NCBI GenBank assembly: GCA_964528055.1
Contig: CAZGQM010000011.1
Location: forward strand, 1-64,000
DNA from: Geoanaerobacter sp964528055
Lineage (GTDB): Bacteria > Desulfobacterota > Desulfuromonadia > Geobacterales > DSM-12255
Length of the DNA stretch: 64,000 nt
Reading direction: 5' to 3'
Position numbers and translations under genes: made by a program. This document shows, piece after piece, positions 35,240-44,317 of this stretch. The notes under the pieces are model-generated. The model saw nothing but the letters and a program-made list of their open reading frames with translations. It ran no database searches and was not told the origin of the DNA. Numbering within the stretch: the stretch's first letter is position 1; the number at the start of each line of letters is the position of its first letter.

Positions 35240-35268
35240 GTTATACCGTGTAAACTGGTGAGATTCAA
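35240..35268 (-). promoter_or_regulatory. Internal sigma-70-type promoter before the 4,6-dehydratase gene
   Basis: On the minus strand TTGAAT (35263-35268), a 17-base spacer and TATAAC (35240-35245). It lies in a 156-base gap and would drive the dehydratase, wzi, galE and possibly yicC-gmk-rpoZ. Confidence 0.65.
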
Positions 35269-35345
35269 GTTCAAGGGAAAAATCTCCCTCATCACGCTTG
35301 CTCAACCCGGATTCTTGATACCAGCAAAATAGTTATTATCAATTA

Positions 35346-35918
35346 TTAATGTGTAACCCCGTCACTTCGTAAAACTTTAAGAAAGGTAAGGAACAGAATC
35401 TTCAGGTCGAAAAACATAGACCGGTGATTGAGATAATACTCGTCAAATTCGACCTTTACCGGAATGGGGAGTTCATCCCTGCCATTGATCTGCGCCCAAC
35501 CAGTGAGACCTGGAACCAAAGCTTGCACCCCTTTAGCTGTGCGCAAAGCAATCAGGTCATCTTGGTTGAAAAGTGCGGGACGTGGTCCGACAAAACTCAT
35601 GTCACTATTTAATATGCTGAATAGCTGCGGAATCTCGTCTAGGCTCGACTTTCGGAGAAAACCGCCAATAGGCGTCAACCACTGACCAGGGTCACCAAGC
35701 AGATGTGTGGCAACAGCAGGAGTATCGGTTCGCATGGTGCGGAATTTTGGCATACTGAAGATTGAGTTGTTTCTGCCTACTCGGTCTGACCAATATAGAA
35801 CCGGACCACTCGAAGTCAGTTTGATCATCAATGCTATGATGAGCATTGGAATAAAGAGTATCGTCAATATTATTAATGCAAAGGAGACGTCAAATCCTCT
35901 TTTAATTAATGCTTGCAT
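35346..35918 (-). CDS. Initiating sugar-phosphate transferase (WcaJ/PglC family)
   Basis: 190 residues. One N-terminal hydrophobic segment, then the bacterial sugar transferase domain: PKFRTMRTDT, LRKSSLDEIPQL, FVGPRPAL and PGLTGWAQINGRDELP. It links the first sugar phosphate to undecaprenyl phosphate to start repeat-unit assembly. It is the short monotopic form. I choose ATG 35918, seven bases after the stop of the preceding gene; longer starts (35951, 35969) would overlap that gene. Confidence 0.9.
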   Translation of the reverse strand: MQALIKRGFDVSFALIILTILFIPMLIIALMIKLTSSGPVLYWSDRVGRNNSIFSMPKFRTMRTDTPAVATHLLGDPGQWLTPIGGFLRKSSLDEIPQLFSILNSDMSFVGPRPALFNQDDLIALRTAKGVQALVPGLTGWAQINGRDELPIPVKVEFDEYYLNHRSMFFDLKILFLTFLKVLRSDGVTH

Positions 35919-35925
35919 TAATATT

Positions 35926-36900
35926 TCATTTCCTGAATATATTTCTGACATTATACAATATTCTGACAACTTTATATTGATTGCAATATATTAAGGCTCT
36001 TAATGTTTCAAGTCTGGCTTTTCTAACTAATGATAATAGTATTGCATGTATAGGAGTTGTCTTATCAATATATGAATTATTGTTTTTGTTTGTTTTAAAC
36101 ATCATGCAATCTGATGTTATATGTTTGTTAGTTGCGCTATGATTCGATGTTACAATACAGGTTTTTGAGTTATCATTATAACTCTTAATATCAAGTAACA
36201 GCTCTTTGTTTATTATTTCCTCTGCTTCTTTTATATAATCGTCATAATTATTAAATGATTTTTGATCCCCATGAATGCGAAATCCACCAATCAACTCATT
36301 TAATGTATACAACTCGGCATTCCTATAAAACCTGTTCCAAAGCTCAAGATCACCGGCATAATTATATTTTGTCGAAATATATCCACCTGATTTAGCCCAT
36401 AAAGATCTGCGCCAGAAAGTACTCTCCTGCTGAATGGCTACTCCAAGGTACTCTTTTTTCAAGTGATTTGCACGCGAATAGTCTGGGAGTCTCCCCCTGA
36501 ACACCTTACTAAGATGACCGTTTTTATCCCAAACAGTAGGACGTCCTACTACCCACTCTACTTCAGGATTCATTTTAAAGAATGTGGAGATTTTATCAAA
36601 AGCAAAGGCATGATACTTATCATCGGAATTAACCCAAGACATAATTTCACCCGATGACTTCCTAAATCCAGCATCCAACGCAGAGTATTGACCTCCATCT
36701 GGCTCACTTTGCCAATAAGTCAGATATTTTTCATATTTCTTAATTATTTCTACAGAGTTATCTGTACTTCCTCCATCCATAATAATATATTCCAAATCAG
36801 GATAATTTTGGTTCAACACTGAATCAATACACTCTTCAAGAAAGTCGCCTTGGTTGTATGATGGTGTTACGACAGTAATACGAGGTAAGATATTCTCCAT
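35926..36900 (-). CDS. Glycosyltransferase family 2
   Basis: 324 residues. Typical GT-A start ITVVTPSYNQGDFLEE, nucleotide-binding DGGSTDNS and metal-binding WVNSDDKY. It should add one sugar to the lipid-linked repeat unit. The N-terminal 110 residues closely resemble the next gene, suggesting a tandem duplication. Base composition is strongly AT-rich compared with neighbouring core genes. Acceptor and donor are unknown. Confidence 0.88.
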   Translation of the reverse strand: MENILPRITVVTPSYNQGDFLEECIDSVLNQNYPDLEYIIMDGGSTDNSVEIIKKYEKYLTYWQSEPDGGQYSALDAGFRKSSGEIMSWVNSDDKYHAFAFDKISTFFKMNPEVEWVVGRPTVWDKNGHLSKVFRGRLPDYSRANHLKKEYLGVAIQQESTFWRRSLWAKSGGYISTKYNYAGDLELWNRFYRNAELYTLNELIGGFRIHGDQKSFNNYDDYIKEAEEIINKELLLDIKSYNDNSKTCIVTSNHSATNKHITSDCMMFKTNKNNNSYIDKTTPIHAILLSLVRKARLETLRALIYCNQYKVVRILYNVRNIFRK

Positions 36901-36908
36901 TATAGGTA

Positions 36909-37721
36909 CTATTGTGGCATAAGTTGTTGCTTAGCAATATTATGTCTTAATATTGGCAGTAAATATTGTACAAATTTCCTCATAGCTCTAAAATATAACG
37001 TCCATGGTTTAGGTTTAAGCCCATTAACCTCCCATGCAAGAAGTGCTGAACGGTGGTTATCTATTCGACTATGAAATGATGCATTAGTAATACCGCCAGT
37101 TCGCATTTTTACAAGCACTGTTGGAATGTAACTTGCCAAAATAGAATCACATAATAGAAGACGCAACATGAGTTCATAGTCAGCAGCCTGTCCAAGGTCC
37201 GTGCGGAAAAAACCATACTTTTCATATATCTGTTTTTTCACAAAGAAAGTCGGGTGGGGGGGAATCCACCCCTGATAGAAATCAAATTTATTTGACTGTG
37301 ATGATCTCCAGTATCTAACAATTTTATCGATGTTATTTCGTTTTACATACAATAAATCGCCGTAACAAGAATCTATGCAATCATCGCTCATAACACTTGC
37401 GACAAGAGCTATAACTCCAGAGCTGTAATACATATCATCAGCATTCAAAATACCAATTATTTGTCCTTTGGCTAGCGCTATCCCCTTATTCATAGCATCA
37501 TAAATGCCATCATCTGGTTCACTTATATACTTAATGTCATGATTACAATACTTGGCTAACACATTCATTGTATTGTCCGTAGAGCCGCCGTCAATAACCA
37601 GATATTCAATGTTGGGGTAATCTTGATTTAGTACGCTTTGGATCGCCTCCTCAAGGAATCTACCCTGGTTATAAGATGGAGTGACGATTGTGATAAGTGG
37701 AAGATGCGTGTTATTGATCAA
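36909..37721 (-). CDS. Glycosyltransferase family 2
   Basis: 270 residues with ITIVTPSYNQGRFLEE, DGGSTDNTM and GILNADDMYY as the nucleotide- and metal-binding sites. The start is TTG 37721 with AAAGGTG 7 bases upstream. It follows a 128-base gap in which I see no gene. Related to the adjacent downstream glycosyltransferase. Confidence 0.88.
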   Translation of the reverse strand: MINNTHLPLITIVTPSYNQGRFLEEAIQSVLNQDYPNIEYLVIDGGSTDNTMNVLAKYCNHDIKYISEPDDGIYDAMNKGIALAKGQIIGILNADDMYYSSGVIALVASVMSDDCIDSCYGDLLYVKRNNIDKIVRYWRSSQSNKFDFYQGWIPPHPTFFVKKQIYEKYGFFRTDLGQAADYELMLRLLLCDSILASYIPTVLVKMRTGGITNASFHSRIDNHRSALLAWEVNGLKPKPWTLYFRAMRKFVQYLLPILRHNIAKQQLMPQ

Positions 37722-37849
37722 TTGGTCACACCTTTACATTCCAATTCTTTAACAATGATGAGAGAAAACCTAGATAGCCTGAAGAAACGGCTGGTGTTTC
37801 ATTACCACTCAGAAAATTAAAATCTGACTACGCATAGTATCGTGATCGC

Positions 37850-38842
37850 TTAGCTTGCGCCACCATATGTCTTTAAATACCACGATGCTGTTGCTTTTAA
37901 TCCTTCAGCCATCGTAAATGCCGGTATCCACTCCAATTCCTGACGGATTTTTGAACTATTCACAATAAGTGACGCGGTAAGGCGGTTGACCGCCGCGCTG
38001 CTGCCGGTCAATTTACCAGCCAATTTAATGATTTCCGGAGGAAAGGAGAAGAGTCGTGCACGCTTGTCAATTGCTTTGGCAACTAATCGAATCAACTCGG
38101 GAAGAGAGACTTCGTCTCCGTCACTAACTAAGTAGATATTACCGGATGCTACTGGGTGCATTGCGCAGGTCGCCAGTGCATCCGCCAAGTTACCAACGTA
38201 GATCAGGCTGCGGCGGTTTCTACATGAAGCGAGGGGAAGAGGCACTCCCTTGTAGATCATGTGCATTAAAGAAAGAAAGTTTCCAGGATTACCGGGCCCA
38301 TATACAAGAGGTGCGCGTATAATTGAAATTTCCAAGTTCGTTTCAGAAGAGATGCTCAAAAGTATGTTTTCAGCTTCATATTTTGAAATAGAATAAGGAT
38401 TATGAGGCTTCGGGTCGTCGTATTCAGTATATTGTTTGGTTCCTGAATTGTCGCCATTAACGCCGATGGTGCTCATGAATACAAGTCTACGAACACCCGC
38501 TGCATTGGCTTGTCGGGCGAGGGACTCCGTTCCGTAGGTATTGATCAGACGAAACTCCTTAAGTGGATCAATAGCGCTTTCACGCATTACATGGACACGT
38601 GCAGCCAAGTGTATCACGGTGTCAATTCCAGTGAGGGCATGTCCCAACGGGGTATTCACTCCAAGCGGTTCAATTACGACCGGCTCAACTCCTTTGATAA
38701 GAGCTGATGGCCCCTCAGATGCCAACAAAGTACCACGAACTTGCCAGCCTTCTGCAAGCATACGTGTGCATATGAATCGACCTACAAAGCCAGTAGCGCC
38801 TGTTATTAATACCGTTGGCAATTGAGTAACTCTTTGTAACAA
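37850..38842 (-). CDS. NAD-dependent nucleotide-sugar epimerase/dehydrogenase (WbpV-like)
   Basis: 330 residues of the extended short-chain dehydrogenase family: NAD loop ITGATGFVGR, active-site Ser in MSTIGVNG and Tyr-Lys in PYSISKYEAE. The general pattern resembles WbpV/GalE-related enzymes that reduce or epimerise 4-keto sugars, which would follow on from the 4,6-dehydratase. The frame opens with TTG 38842 and overlaps the previous gene; a TTG at 38821 with AAAGAG upstream is an equally possible start. Confidence 0.8.
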   Translation of the reverse strand: MLQRVTQLPTVLITGATGFVGRFICTRMLAEGWQVRGTLLASEGPSALIKGVEPVVIEPLGVNTPLGHALTGIDTVIHLAARVHVMRESAIDPLKEFRLINTYGTESLARQANAAGVRRLVFMSTIGVNGDNSGTKQYTEYDDPKPHNPYSISKYEAENILLSISSETNLEISIIRAPLVYGPGNPGNFLSLMHMIYKGVPLPLASCRNRRSLIYVGNLADALATCAMHPVASGNIYLVSDGDEVSLPELIRLVAKAIDKRARLFSFPPEIIKLAGKLTGSSAAVNRLTASLIVNSSKIRQELEWIPAFTMAEGLKATASWYLKTYGGAS

Positions 38843-39951
38843 TTTAATGTTTCGTAAATTATTTTATCAACTGCAAACTCATTGACTGCGAGTTCACGAC
38901 CCTTGATGCCCATCTGTTTTCGTAACTCAGGATTATTTATCAGAATCTTTAGCTTTGCTGCGAGAATGGTGCTGTTTTTTACGGGGACGACGTAACCATT
39001 GACCCCATCTATTACAACTTCACGACATCCAGGGACATCAGTTGTCACTATTGGTCGCGCACAAGCAGCGGCTTCTATTAAAACCTTCGGCAAGCCTTCC
39101 CGATATGATGGAAGGCAGACAATATGCGACTGACGGAAGACTTCATGCATATTATTTCTTTGCCCCCACCATTCAATAATTCCGCTAGATTTCCATTCCA
39201 ACAACTGAGCTCTAGAAATTGTCGCAGGATTAGCTTCGTAGATATCGCCAACAAGCACAAAACGTGCTTTTACCCCCTCGTTTTTCAATATTGCTGCAGC
39301 TTCAACAAATTCAGCTACTCCCTTATCCCACAACATTCGGGTAGGTAAAACAACTATGGATACTCCATCGTCGTATTCCCCTGGGGAAAACAGGTTTACA
39401 TCCACCCCGGATCCGCGAATTATAGTTATTTTACTGGGGTTTACAACATTTGATCTGGAGAACAATGCCGAATCGTCCTGATTCTGGAACAAAACGCGAC
39501 AATTCTTATGACGAAACCCAAACCAGAATCCCCGCATTACAATAAAACGTAAAGCCTTTGTTTTAAGTTGTTCCGAAATGAAGAGATAACCCAAACCAGT
39601 TACTGCATTAACAATCGCCGGGACATGCGTGAAACGGGCAGCTATACTTCCATAGAGCACTGACTTGATCGCTACCAGATGAACCAGGTCTGGACGAACG
39701 AATGTGTACAATCTGATGATCGACGTTATCGTCGAAAACTCTTTAAACGGATTTGAGATCTTACCGCACATATCAAGCTGATGATAGGAGAATCCATGGC
39801 TTGTTATCTTGTCTACACTGGCGCTGAATGGTCCGGCTACATGGACTTCATAGCCGATTTCTCGGCACGCAACTGCAACGGGAAGCCTGTGCGAAATGAA
39901 ATAATCACAGTCATTTGAAAGAAATAATATTTTCTTGTTTCGATGTGTCAT
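38806..39951 (-). CDS. Glycosyltransferase family 4 (GT-B)
   Basis: 381 residues. GT-B fold with the C-terminal donor site E-G-x-P-K-V-L-I-E-A-x-A and the segment RPIVTTDVPGCREVV. The N-terminal half has the acceptor-domain region FISHRLPVA seen in CapM/PglA-like transferases. The start ATG overlaps the preceding stop as ATGA (39948-39951). Adds a sugar to the growing unit; specificity unknown. Confidence 0.88.
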   Translation of the reverse strand: MTHRNKKILFLSNDCDYFISHRLPVAVACREIGYEVHVAGPFSASVDKITSHGFSYHQLDMCGKISNPFKEFSTITSIIRLYTFVRPDLVHLVAIKSVLYGSIAARFTHVPAIVNAVTGLGYLFISEQLKTKALRFIVMRGFWFGFRHKNCRVLFQNQDDSALFSRSNVVNPSKITIIRGSGVDVNLFSPGEYDDGVSIVVLPTRMLWDKGVAEFVEAAAILKNEGVKARFVLVGDIYEANPATISRAQLLEWKSSGIIEWWGQRNNMHEVFRQSHIVCLPSYREGLPKVLIEAAACARPIVTTDVPGCREVVIDGVNGYVVPVKNSTILAAKLKILINNPELRKQMGIKGRELAVNEFAVDKIIYETLNCYKELLNCQRY

Positions 39952-40856
39952 TCTGTTTTTCTCGAATGAACGCAAGTGCCCACTACGAATATTAAGCAGT
40001 CCCCAAGCATGGTCACCGTGCGCATGGTTACCGAGACTGCAGTTACTAGGTCAGTTCCATAGTCAGGAGAAAGAAGCTGAATCATGACAAACTCTCTTGT
40101 ACCGATCCCTGCAGGGGCACCTGGAGTGAGAACACCTGCTAGCCAAGCTACAGGGAAAACAGCGCAGAATTTGATAAAGGCAAAATACCCATCAGGAATC
40201 CACCAGAGCGCTATAATACCACTCAAGGTGCTGAGGACAAGAAAGGCCAAAAACATATAACCCAGACTAATCAGCAGCGATAATCGCGTAGTATGAAGTA
40301 TCAGTCGCAATTTTTCTTGGTGTTTTTTTCTGAAGCCAAATATTGCAAAGAGCAGCATACTGAAAAGAACTACAATGATGGCCAATTGGGTATTTAGCCC
40401 GAGTTGTTCATAGCGGACAGTGACAATACCCATCATTAGTCCGCTCAAGGACAGTACCACTGCTACCACACTAGCCAACAGCGTTTCCAGTAGTACCGAT
40501 AATGCCCCATGCTTAATAGGTACGTGAACTCTCTCAAGCAACGCCACTCGGCCAACAAGATGACCTACATTTCCAGGTGCATATTTTCCGATAGAGGAAA
40601 TGAAATAAATAGGCAGCGCCTTGAAATAACCCAAATAACTGCGACTGGAACTATTGTTGAGACAATGCGTCCACGATAAAGCAATAAGACAAATACTTAC
40701 GCAGTACAAAACGATGCCACCCAGAATCAGCGAGATAAATCTTCCGGACAACACGTCAGGCTGTCTTAAGAATAGTTCCTTCGCCCTAACGACTAGCATA
40801 ATAAAAAAGAGCAGGCCGCCAAACCACACTAACTTATTAAGAATAGTTCGCATCAA
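39948..40856 (-). CDS. LPG-synthase-TM / UPF0104 family flippase-like membrane protein
   Basis: 302 residues with about seven to eight hydrophobic segments. The motif KYAPGNVGHLVGRV and the later GAPAGIGTREFVMI are the landmarks of the UPF0104 family, related to the membrane part of lysyl-phosphatidylglycerol synthase. Members near sugar genes are thought to move or supply lipid-linked sugars. It is coupled to the GT4 gene by an ATGA overlap. Confidence 0.8.
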   Translation of the reverse strand: MMRTILNKLVWFGGLLFFIMLVVRAKELFLRQPDVLSGRFISLILGGIVLYCVSICLIALSWTHCLNNSSSRSYLGYFKALPIYFISSIGKYAPGNVGHLVGRVALLERVHVPIKHGALSVLLETLLASVVAVVLSLSGLMMGIVTVRYEQLGLNTQLAIIVVLFSMLLFAIFGFRKKHQEKLRLILHTTRLSLLISLGYMFLAFLVLSTLSGIIALWWIPDGYFAFIKFCAVFPVAWLAGVLTPGAPAGIGTREFVMIQLLSPDYGTDLVTAVSVTMRTVTMLGDCLIFVVGTCVHSRKTE

Positions 40857-40907
40857 TAAAATATCATTGTCAATGATGCAAGCTAAATGTCATTTTGTAA
40901 TAGTATG

Positions 40908-40927
40908 TTTGATATTCTCTTATCAAA
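40908..40927. repeat. Perfect inverted repeat upstream of the UPF0104 gene
   Basis: TTTGATA and TATCAAA separated by 6 bases, in the 121-base gap before the UPF0104 gene. On the minus strand it overlaps a loose promoter match (TTGATA, 18 bases, TATTAC), so it could be an operator. The surroundings are AT-rich and chance is possible. Confidence 0.3.
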
Positions 40928-40977
40928 TATGCCTCAAGTTATAAATGATTTATGCAGTTTAATAACTTTGACTATTT

Positions 40978-42705
40978 CTAGTCTGGCAATTTCCAGACCA
41001 GATAGTCATTAATGGTTATATAATCGAGATGTGACGACAAAAGTGTTCTGATGGCATCTTCCGGGTCGTAAACAATCGGCAATCCGTGCAAATTAAAGCT
41101 GGTATTCAATACCCCACCAATACCAGTCAGTTTTTCGAATTCAGAAATAAGAGTATGGTAACTTGGATTATTTTCACGCGTAACAAACTGAGGTCGCATC
41201 GTAAAATCATATGGATGCAAAGCTGCTATCAAATGTTCCCGAGCCTTCGCTGTACTTTCATATGCTAACGTCATGTAATAAGCCCTAACATCCCTCGTCC
41301 AGACAGCATAATCTTTACGCCGTTCCCATAGAATTGATGGAGCAAAAGGCATCCAAAAATCTCGCATTTTAATAGCAGTATTCAACTTTTGAAGATTTTG
41401 AGGGCGGCTCGGATTCGCCAATATGGAACGGTTCCCCAACGCACGAGCTCCCCATTCCATACGACCGTTCAACCGTCCGATAATCTTATGTTCAGCCAGC
41501 ATTTTTGCAGATTCAATCTCAATATTTTGAACGAGACGATAAGCCACTCGGCCTCTTTCATTTTCCAAGGCCTCTACGATTTCTTCTTCCGAAAAATCTG
41601 GGCCCCAATACAAATCAGCGAGCTCGCAAACACCAGGATTTTCCGGCTTATTATTTCTGGTGTAGCACCAGAGAGCTGCACCGATTGCACAACTTTCATC
41701 ACCACTAGAGGGCATAATAAAAGCGTCTTTTACCTCAGGGAGTTCCAACAGGAGCTTGTTGGCTTTTACGTTCATGAAACATCCACCCGCAACAGCTATA
41801 TTGCCTAAACCAGTCTTTTGCAACCAGTTCCTTAGTAACTGCGTTACAAGTTTTTCATGCAACAGTTGGACACCAGCAGCAACCGCGTCGAAACGATGCC
41901 CGCGAAAATCCGTAAACATCTTATCAAGAACGCTGTTACCCCAGAGACGATTCGGATTGACCAGACTCAGTCCGTCATCAGAGAGGCGAATGTAATTGCC
42001 TAGAATCCTGTAAACACGAAGTGCATCATTTTCGGAGGCATAGGGGGCCATCCCCATGAGTTTATACTCATGTTCCCAGGGTTTCATTGCAAGGTATTGG
42101 GTGACTCGGCTGTAAATCATACCAAGCGAGTCAAAAGTCGAAAGAGTGTGGAGCCGCTCCCAGTTGCAGTTCTCATCTACCAGAGAGAAAGTTCCGGATA
42201 ACCCGTCACCGGATCCATCCAACGTCACAACAAGTGTTTTCTCTTTCATCTGATGAAATTGAGATAAGTAATAGGCAGTCGACGCATGCGATTGATGGTG
42301 CTCAACAAGCTCCACTTTTTCCAGCGGAAACCCCGACGCAGCGAGATTAGCTATCAATGAAGGCTGTTTCAACCTTTGTTTCAAAGTATGTGTTACATAC
42401 CACTTTATAAGGTTTCTCGGGTCTACCGGGCAGTACTTAATAAGCATCGGGAAATACTTCTGGCGACCATGACTATACTCCGAAATACTTGTCAAAGGAG
42501 GAAGGTAGCCCACAAGTGCAATTTTATCTATGTCGGCAGCTGTTAGTCCGTGCATGCAAAGCAGCTTCTCAACTGACTTGACGGGAAATCCTCCCTGCCC
42601 TTTAACATGCGTCAACCGCTCTTCACTGATCGCACCTATTATGACACCATCCTGCAGAAGACAGGCTGTAGATGTGTGACCATCATGTATTCCCAATACG
42701 CGCAT
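40978..42705 (-). CDS. NodU/CmcH-type O-carbamoyltransferase
   Basis: 575 residues. The N-terminal half is Kae1-like (VLGIHDGHTSTACLLQDG, EHHQSHASTAYY, TLDGSGDG); the C-terminal half contains GARALGNRSILANPS and the block MRDFWMPFAPSIL. These enzymes transfer carbamoyl from carbamoyl phosphate to a sugar hydroxyl. It would decorate the glycan. I start at ATG 42705, with GGAAGG 7 bases upstream; the frame extends to 42768 without a site. Confidence 0.92.
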   Translation of the reverse strand: MRVLGIHDGHTSTACLLQDGVIIGAISEERLTHVKGQGGFPVKSVEKLLCMHGLTAADIDKIALVGYLPPLTSISEYSHGRQKYFPMLIKYCPVDPRNLIKWYVTHTLKQRLKQPSLIANLAASGFPLEKVELVEHHQSHASTAYYLSQFHQMKEKTLVVTLDGSGDGLSGTFSLVDENCNWERLHTLSTFDSLGMIYSRVTQYLAMKPWEHEYKLMGMAPYASENDALRVYRILGNYIRLSDDGLSLVNPNRLWGNSVLDKMFTDFRGHRFDAVAAGVQLLHEKLVTQLLRNWLQKTGLGNIAVAGGCFMNVKANKLLLELPEVKDAFIMPSSGDESCAIGAALWCYTRNNKPENPGVCELADLYWGPDFSEEEIVEALENERGRVAYRLVQNIEIESAKMLAEHKIIGRLNGRMEWGARALGNRSILANPSRPQNLQKLNTAIKMRDFWMPFAPSILWERRKDYAVWTRDVRAYYMTLAYESTAKAREHLIAALHPYDFTMRPQFVTRENNPSYHTLISEFEKLTGIGGVLNTSFNLHGLPIVYDPEDAIRTLLSSHLDYITINDYLVWKLPD

Positions 42706-42740
42706 TTGAAAACCTTCCAATAAACCTATAAGAAATTGGA

Positions 42741-43346
42741 TTAGTTTTTTGCTAAAATTATGGTCCAAGGCAAGGGGTTATGTATTGCAACGATGTCAAA
42801 ATACCCTGAAACTAACCGATAAAACCCTGAAGGAGTCCAATGGTTGATATGCTCAGGAGGATTGCCCCAAGATGACCAATAGCTTCCGCGAACAATATTG
42901 AGTATTCGCCATAAAGGTTCATCGGGTACGCTGACAATTAAATATTTATTTGCGACTCTTTTAAGTTCACGCAACCCCTCATCTGGACGTTCCAGATGTT
43001 CTAATACTTCCAGGCATACCACGAGATCAAATGACTGATCAGTTCTATTCAGGCTATAGATAGATTCCTGAGAAATAATTACATCCGGGTTACGACACTG
43101 AGCATCTGCCACTAAACCTGAATCAACATCCGAAGCTTCAATGTGTGCATTGTAAAATGATCGCTTTAGATATTGCGTAGAAAACCCAGCACCACAACCG
43201 ACCTCTAATAGTGAATCAATTTGAAGTGGTGACACAAGACGAGAAATTCTGTCATAAAAATTATTTATTAAATATTGTGAAATAATGTTTTTACTATCAT
43301 ATTTTGCGTCAGAATCATTTTTGTTCGAAATTTTTTGATTTCTCAT
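42741..43346 (-). CDS. SAM-dependent methyltransferase (class I)
   Basis: 201 residues. The SAM-binding motif I is LLEVGCGAGFS, the acidic loop ASDVDSG follows, and motif post-II reads DLVVCLEVLEHLERPDEGL. Substrate unknown, likely a sugar hydroxyl or carboxyl of the glycan, or a lipid-linked precursor. It overlaps the 3' end of the DPM1-like gene by 32 bases. The ribosome binding site is weak. Confidence 0.85.
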   Translation of the reverse strand: MRNQKISNKNDSDAKYDSKNIISQYLINNFYDRISRLVSPLQIDSLLEVGCGAGFSTQYLKRSFYNAHIEASDVDSGLVADAQCRNPDVIISQESIYSLNRTDQSFDLVVCLEVLEHLERPDEGLRELKRVANKYLIVSVPDEPLWRILNIVRGSYWSSWGNPPEHINHWTPSGFYRLVSGYFDIVAIHNPLPWTIILAKN

Positions 43347-44277
43347 AAAATAATATCTTTTCCTGGTTTAGTCTGATTCGTTTGAGCATGTCCGCGATGA
43401 AACCTAGCATTCCAGACCCCATAGCTATGATAATAAAAAAACCGCCAGCAAACATTACTGATTTATACGGAGTAAAAGCGCCAGAATAAAAATAATGCCC
43501 CAATCCGAAAAGGATCATCAGGGTTCCCAATAATCCGAACATGAGGCTGATGGATCCGAAGAAATACAATGGCCGATAATCGCGCCAGATGCGAAATATA
43601 ATTCTTAAGGACCTGATTGCGTACAAAAAAAGATTATTAGCTACCCTTGATTTTCGTCCGGGGAAGTAGCTGACTATACTGGGTATTTCCAGGAATTGGA
43701 ATTTCTTAAAGGTTAAATCAATAATGGTTTCCTGTGTATAGGTAAAATCTCCAAAGAGATTCAGATTCAGCAAAACATTACGACTATATGCCCTAAAACC
43801 GCAAGATACATCCGTAACACGGCGGGCAATCACCCAACTAATCAAATACGCAATGGCCAGGTTACCCCAAATCTTTAATTTGGGCATTTGATTGGGATAG
43901 CGCCCTTTATCCAAGAAACGTGAAACCGTAACAAAATCGAATTCTCCACGTATTATCGGCTCAACCAGCTTTGGAATGTCAGCAGCATCAAATTGACCAT
44001 CGGCATCGATCGTGACAAGTATGTCTGCTCCGATCTCCAGTGCTCGATGCAAACCGGTGTGAAATGCCGCACCGACTCCTCTGTTGACCTGATGGCGTAG
44101 TACATGAGCCGAAGTTTCACGACGCACAACATCAGCAGTATCATCCGTAGAACCATCATCCACAACTAGGACGGTCACAGTGTCAACCCCGTCGATCTTG
44201 GGAGGAATACTTGCTACCACCTTGACTATGGTTTCGGCTTCATTATATGCAGGTATGATAACTAGAAGACTTTTCAA
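43315..44277 (-). CDS. DPM1-like glycosyltransferase family 2 with membrane tail
   Basis: 320 residues. GT2 start LLVIIPAYNEAETIV, donor site VVDDGSTDDTADV and metal site VTIDADGQFD. Two hydrophobic helices near the C-terminus anchor it, as in polyprenyl-phosphate hexose synthases. It may make a polyprenyl-linked monosaccharide. I place the start at TTG 44277 with GGAG 5 bases upstream; the frame opens at TTG 44310. Confidence 0.88.
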   Translation of the reverse strand: MKSLLVIIPAYNEAETIVKVVASIPPKIDGVDTVTVLVVDDGSTDDTADVVRRETSAHVLRHQVNRGVGAAFHTGLHRALEIGADILVTIDADGQFDAADIPKLVEPIIRGEFDFVTVSRFLDKGRYPNQMPKLKIWGNLAIAYLISWVIARRVTDVSCGFRAYSRNVLLNLNLFGDFTYTQETIIDLTFKKFQFLEIPSIVSYFPGRKSRVANNLFLYAIRSLRIIFRIWRDYRPLYFFGSISLMFGLLGTLMILFGLGHYFYSGAFTPYKSVMFAGGFFIIIAMGSGMLGFIADMLKRIRLNQEKILFYEKSKNFEQK

Positions 44278-44317
44278 AACTTCTCCGTACCGGGAAAACC
44301 GTGCTGTCAATCGTAAC

